Assembly: GCA_029007575.1 (NCBI GenBank)
Contig: JAQXIB010000012.1
Span: 1-7,802, forward strand
Length of the DNA: 7,802 nt
Direction: 5' to 3'
Source: Clostridiales bacterium
GTDB lineage: Bacteria > Bacillota > Clostridia > Oscillospirales > Ruminococcaceae
Part shown: in pieces, positions 6,801 to 7,802 of the stretch
How the letters are laid out: the number at the start of each line of letters is the position of its first letter
Position numbering within the stretch: position 1 is the first letter of the stretch
Translations under genes and position numbers: made by a program
The notes under the pieces: generated by a model
What the model saw: only the letters and a program-made list of their open reading frames with translations
Told to the model about the DNA's origin: nothing
The model's database searches: none

Positions 6801-7802
6801 GATTCAAACACCGGATCCATCATTGAATTATTTGTTGAATACCTGGCTGCCGTGGCAAACGGTTACTTCCAGGGTATTTGCCCGAACCGGATTTTATCAG
6901 TGCGGCGGTGCGTGGGGATTCCGCGATCAGCTACAGGATGTGGCAAATCTTTCGGTGCTTGCTCCGCATACCGCTCGGACACAGATTATTCGCGCGGCTG
7001 CCAGTCAATTTGCGGAAGGGGATGTTCTGCACTGGTGGCATAATCTACCCCAAAACAGCGGAGGGAAAAGAGGTGTTCGCACCCGGTATTCGGATGATCT
7101 GTTATGGCTGGTCTACGCTGTTTGCGAGTATATTGAAAAAACAAATGATTATTCGATACTGGATGTACCGGTCTGTTATGCTCAGGCGCCGTTGCTGGGA
7201 CAGCAGGAACAGGAAAGATATGTGACTGTGACGGCCTCTGAAATCAAAGAAAGTGTGTTCCGGCACTGTATTCGTGCAATAGATAAAGCGTATCGGCTCG
7301 GACGGCATAAGCTGGTCTTGATGGGTTGCGGAGATTGGAATGACGGATATAATCGGGTAGGATCCGGCGGCGAGGGGGAAAGCGTTTGGTTGACTCAGTT
7401 TTTGGCATTGGTGATGAAGCGCTTTTCTCCGATTGCCGAACAGTACGGAGATCGCGATTATGCTGCGCAGCTTGCCGATACTGCTCAAAAGCTATTAGAG
7501 GCAGTGGAAGAATCAGCTTGGGACGGGCAATGGTATTTGCGGGCTTTTTTCGATGACGGCGACAAGATGGGGTCTCATCAATCGGAAGAATGTAAAATTG
7601 ATTCCCTGCCGCAAAGCTTCAGCGTATTGTCAGGCATGGAAAATCAGGAGCGGATCGCTTCGGCTCTGGACAGCGTATATACACAGTTGGTGGATCAGAA
7701 CAACCAACTGATCGCATTATTCTCTCCGGCTTATGATATTTCCGAGCAGAATCCGGGGTATGTAAAAGCTTACCCGATCGGCATTCGGGAAAACGGCGGT
7801 CA
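853..7802 (+). CDS. ndvB: Cyclic beta-1,2-glucan synthase (partial, C-terminus cut)
   Basis: This NdvB/ChvB/Cgs-type inner-membrane enzyme polymerises glucose from UDP-glucose into beta-1,2-glucan, controls chain length and closes the ring. Seen here: an N-terminal cytosolic helical region (1-255); a transmembrane pair (about 267-310); GT84 (about 335-640) with DYD at 469-471, QDLFGEG at 547-553, SHDILEG at 581-587 (D583) and RLHRW at 614-618; further hydrophobic stretches at 662-704 and 789-819, consistent with the six-segment topology known for Brucella Cgs; a GH189/glycoamylase-like cyclisation domain (about 840-1240) with NYLPPDN 859-865, STVDSGN 943-949, SEAR 1019-1022, ISES 1104-1107 and YMAHH 1196-1200; two GH94-type beta-sandwich regions (about 1275-1515 and 1720-1975); and a GH94 phosphorylase domain from about 1985 with GFRDQLQD 2022-2029, EGDVLHWWH 2055-2063 and GDWNDG 2160-2165, which includes the expected general acid. 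The window cuts the gene at RENGG (residues 2312-2316); family pattern suggests roughly 200 residues are missing. No frameshift or stop occurs. The GT84 DxD lies near residue 469, about 150 earlier than my recollection of the Brucella enzyme, so the N-terminus is short. The start is fixed by an upstream in-frame stop. Confidence 0.93.
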   Translation, partial: MEKQQISEQLEQNILHAVTPKERLIFQRASKIKRKLADSLRSIRRHYKDLVFQGSKNCIDNWVIDHFYLIEKEGKNLLKDLDTVILPFGQKGGQADVIIFIDLCLEDTEFSFTTESLIDAVSVFEQRRSMKNFEIEFLTQAMKISAIHKIRDCLFGGEQEERLVQKAIALLFEVKSIDTMKIAQSKNALEKLLNTDPSGYYPKMNDITRNIYRYKLCMTSIQKQEDELDLAKDYIEKSRTEDNKHIGFFIYEDYDCLFKKKLAAKLYIPLLFILPAVFSILFALLFRHYYLPLLLYFPIWAILKPFIDYFCLLQTKPEYLPRMEFNGKIPTEGRTLITIATLLPNTKELSRLKSKLEKLYMTNKTGDVKIALLADLKESEYPTTNEDDLLIRLVKKMVRDLNEQYGNSFILIVRKRSFSKTQQVFTGYERKRGAIETLVDMIMGQSVDLETFEGSRSYLEQVKYLYVLDYDTKALMDTAEQLVSVALHPLNQPVIDPEKEIVTRGYGILAPRVGIDLKDSLKTPFAKIMGGLGGVSAYDKSCGDLYQDLFGEGIFAGKGLIDVALFYKVLKERFPAEVVLSHDILEGSFLRTAFVSDVELLDGFPQSAGSYFKRLHRWIRGDYQNIPYLFKNIETANAKIKNPLNGLSRFKLFDNLRRELTPWLILRCMMLALFLPAKVSALLVSVSVLAAASGFLFSLLWTLLTGGFFTLSRKYYSKTLPETFELLAQCSYELILLPKSAVCGMDAAIRALYRRFISHKKLMEWTTAAQADKGKHGFWQTVRSDWYSVPIGILFLAMGYGFTRLLGLLFLSGIPLILYSQKKYPEENHQITEEQSDTILSYTASMWGFYNDYVTAEENYLPPDNVQEAPIYQLAHHTSPTNIGMYLLSALSARDMKFTDTQTMTEKISNTIDTVEKMKKFHGNLYNWYHTKTLAVLEPQYVSTVDSGNFVCCLVALKEGLREYQGECAQIPSLADRIERLIEETDLSVFYDENKKLFSIGYDSQTEKLSPSSYDMLMSEARMTSYFAIAKRQVPVKHWSALGRTLARMNFYTGPLSWTGTMFEYFMPELLLHCIDGSMGYEGLRFCLYCQKRRAKQKGVPFGISESGYYAFDTQLRYQYKAFGVQKLALKKGQNRNTVISPYSSFLTLPFDFEASYHNLAWLKKIGLYGKYGHYEAIDFTPERVQENHYQIIKSYMAHHIGMSMIAANNALNENVMQKRFLRDKMMNRANELLQEKVIAGSVVFEDIYEREFNRKAGKESAMDLEYSNIYPQSPRAHFLSNGEITSVLADCGVSFLQYQGKDMTRRSIDLLRRPMGVFALVKSGEKVLPFTYAPFYDNRMEYRVTVSENSVYYFSGLDEMQTGMKILLHNTLPCEQRQFVVRNDSSEKADSQLLFYLEPSLMPYRDDIAHPAFSKMFVQIQYDKVSNVLLASRKLRGEEEPVFLAVGFLEEVRFEYEANRENILERPDGILSLPKAFDKKFGRGKGTPDPCIAIKFQTTVLPKSQREYTLLLSSGRTREQAINGIVAVRAEGAITDETAAGALIPNDSLEGRLRSVLLPQIVFRKPDTELSLEAVRKTEQHKTALWRFGISGDLPIVLLEVLNDKDIERVKTYLSCHKKMNICHIEYDLVLSYRDDGDYIKPVLNMLHDQIDKLDQAGLLDANGGIHLVSTSGDESIVNLLRAAACHIAPKSMVRIHKPIELYTPIQVNAVSPSAIEPQGAKYQVESGAFTDDRFVVEGSPALPWCHLLANPAFGTLVSDKSLGYTWAVNARENKLTPWSNDTMSDNQGEMLIVRMNGAYYNIINGARAEFSPRGARYSGHFHNIRSEVRVSVQQKDLSKNISVDFYNETDRPIILECAYYTEPILGVDRQNVKFITAQYHDRSLIFRNTFEQSMKAHMGIYTDSECNYTCGRPGFWSGNWETPEDAPNYDPCGVLIVKKELPPRKKEKINFVLGFSASEEGLNRILRQNYGELFHFPNSLTIQTPDPSLNYLLNTWLPWQTVTSRVFARTGFYQCGGAWGFRDQLQDVANLSVLAPHTARTQIIRAAASQFAEGDVLHWWHNLPQNSGGKRGVRTRYSDDLLWLVYAVCEYIEKTNDYSILDVPVCYAQAPLLGQQEQERYVTVTASEIKESVFRHCIRAIDKAYRLGRHKLVLMGCGDWNDGYNRVGSGGEGESVWLTQFLALVMKRFSPIAEQYGDRDYAAQLADTAQKLLEAVEESAWDGQWYLRAFFDDGDKMGSHQSEECKIDSLPQSFSVLSGMENQERIASALDSVYTQLVDQNNQLIALFSPAYDISEQNPGYVKAYPIGIRENGG

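Overview
The window looks like a low-to-mid-GC Gram-positive chromosome, most likely from a Clostridia-type Firmicute. The evidence is purine-rich AAAGGA and AGAAAGG ribosome binding sites, a classic stem plus U-run terminator, mixed AT-leaning codon use, and a protein whose closest recognisable relatives include clostridial cyclic glucan synthases. This placement is inferred; no rRNA or marker gene is present.

Layout. Positions 1-853 hold a small hotdog-fold thioesterase gene (154-543, with its own terminator at 548-586). It is enclosed by a long, nearly perfect inverted repeat (8-78 against 641-711, 67 of 71 positions identical by hand count). Further hairpins are nested in and around the repeat: a perfect 22-bp-stem palindrome at 603-648, its modified partner at 71-132, and two tandem hairpins at 696-739 and 745-789. 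The block resembles a MITE-like or REP-like repeat pair, or a small terminal-inverted-repeat cassette, around one gene.

From 853 to the window end, one uninterrupted reading frame (2316 codons seen, C-terminus missing) encodes a giant membrane-bound cyclic beta-1,2-glucan synthase of the NdvB/ChvB/Cgs type. In order it has an N-terminal helical region, a transmembrane pair, a GT84 glycosyltransferase, four more probable transmembrane stretches, a GH189-type (glycoamylase-like) cyclisation domain, two GH94-associated beta-sandwich regions and most of a GH94 phosphorylase catalytic domain. Motifs of all three active domains look intact, so one polypeptide probably elongates, length-trims and cyclises the glucan.

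The two genes share a strand but are separated by a strong terminator and a 309-nt hairpin-rich gap. They are probably transcribed separately, and I see no functional link between them. The points most worth checking are the inverted-repeat cassette, the structured leader of the synthase gene, and the presence of a complete cyclic glucan machine in a probable Gram-positive cell.
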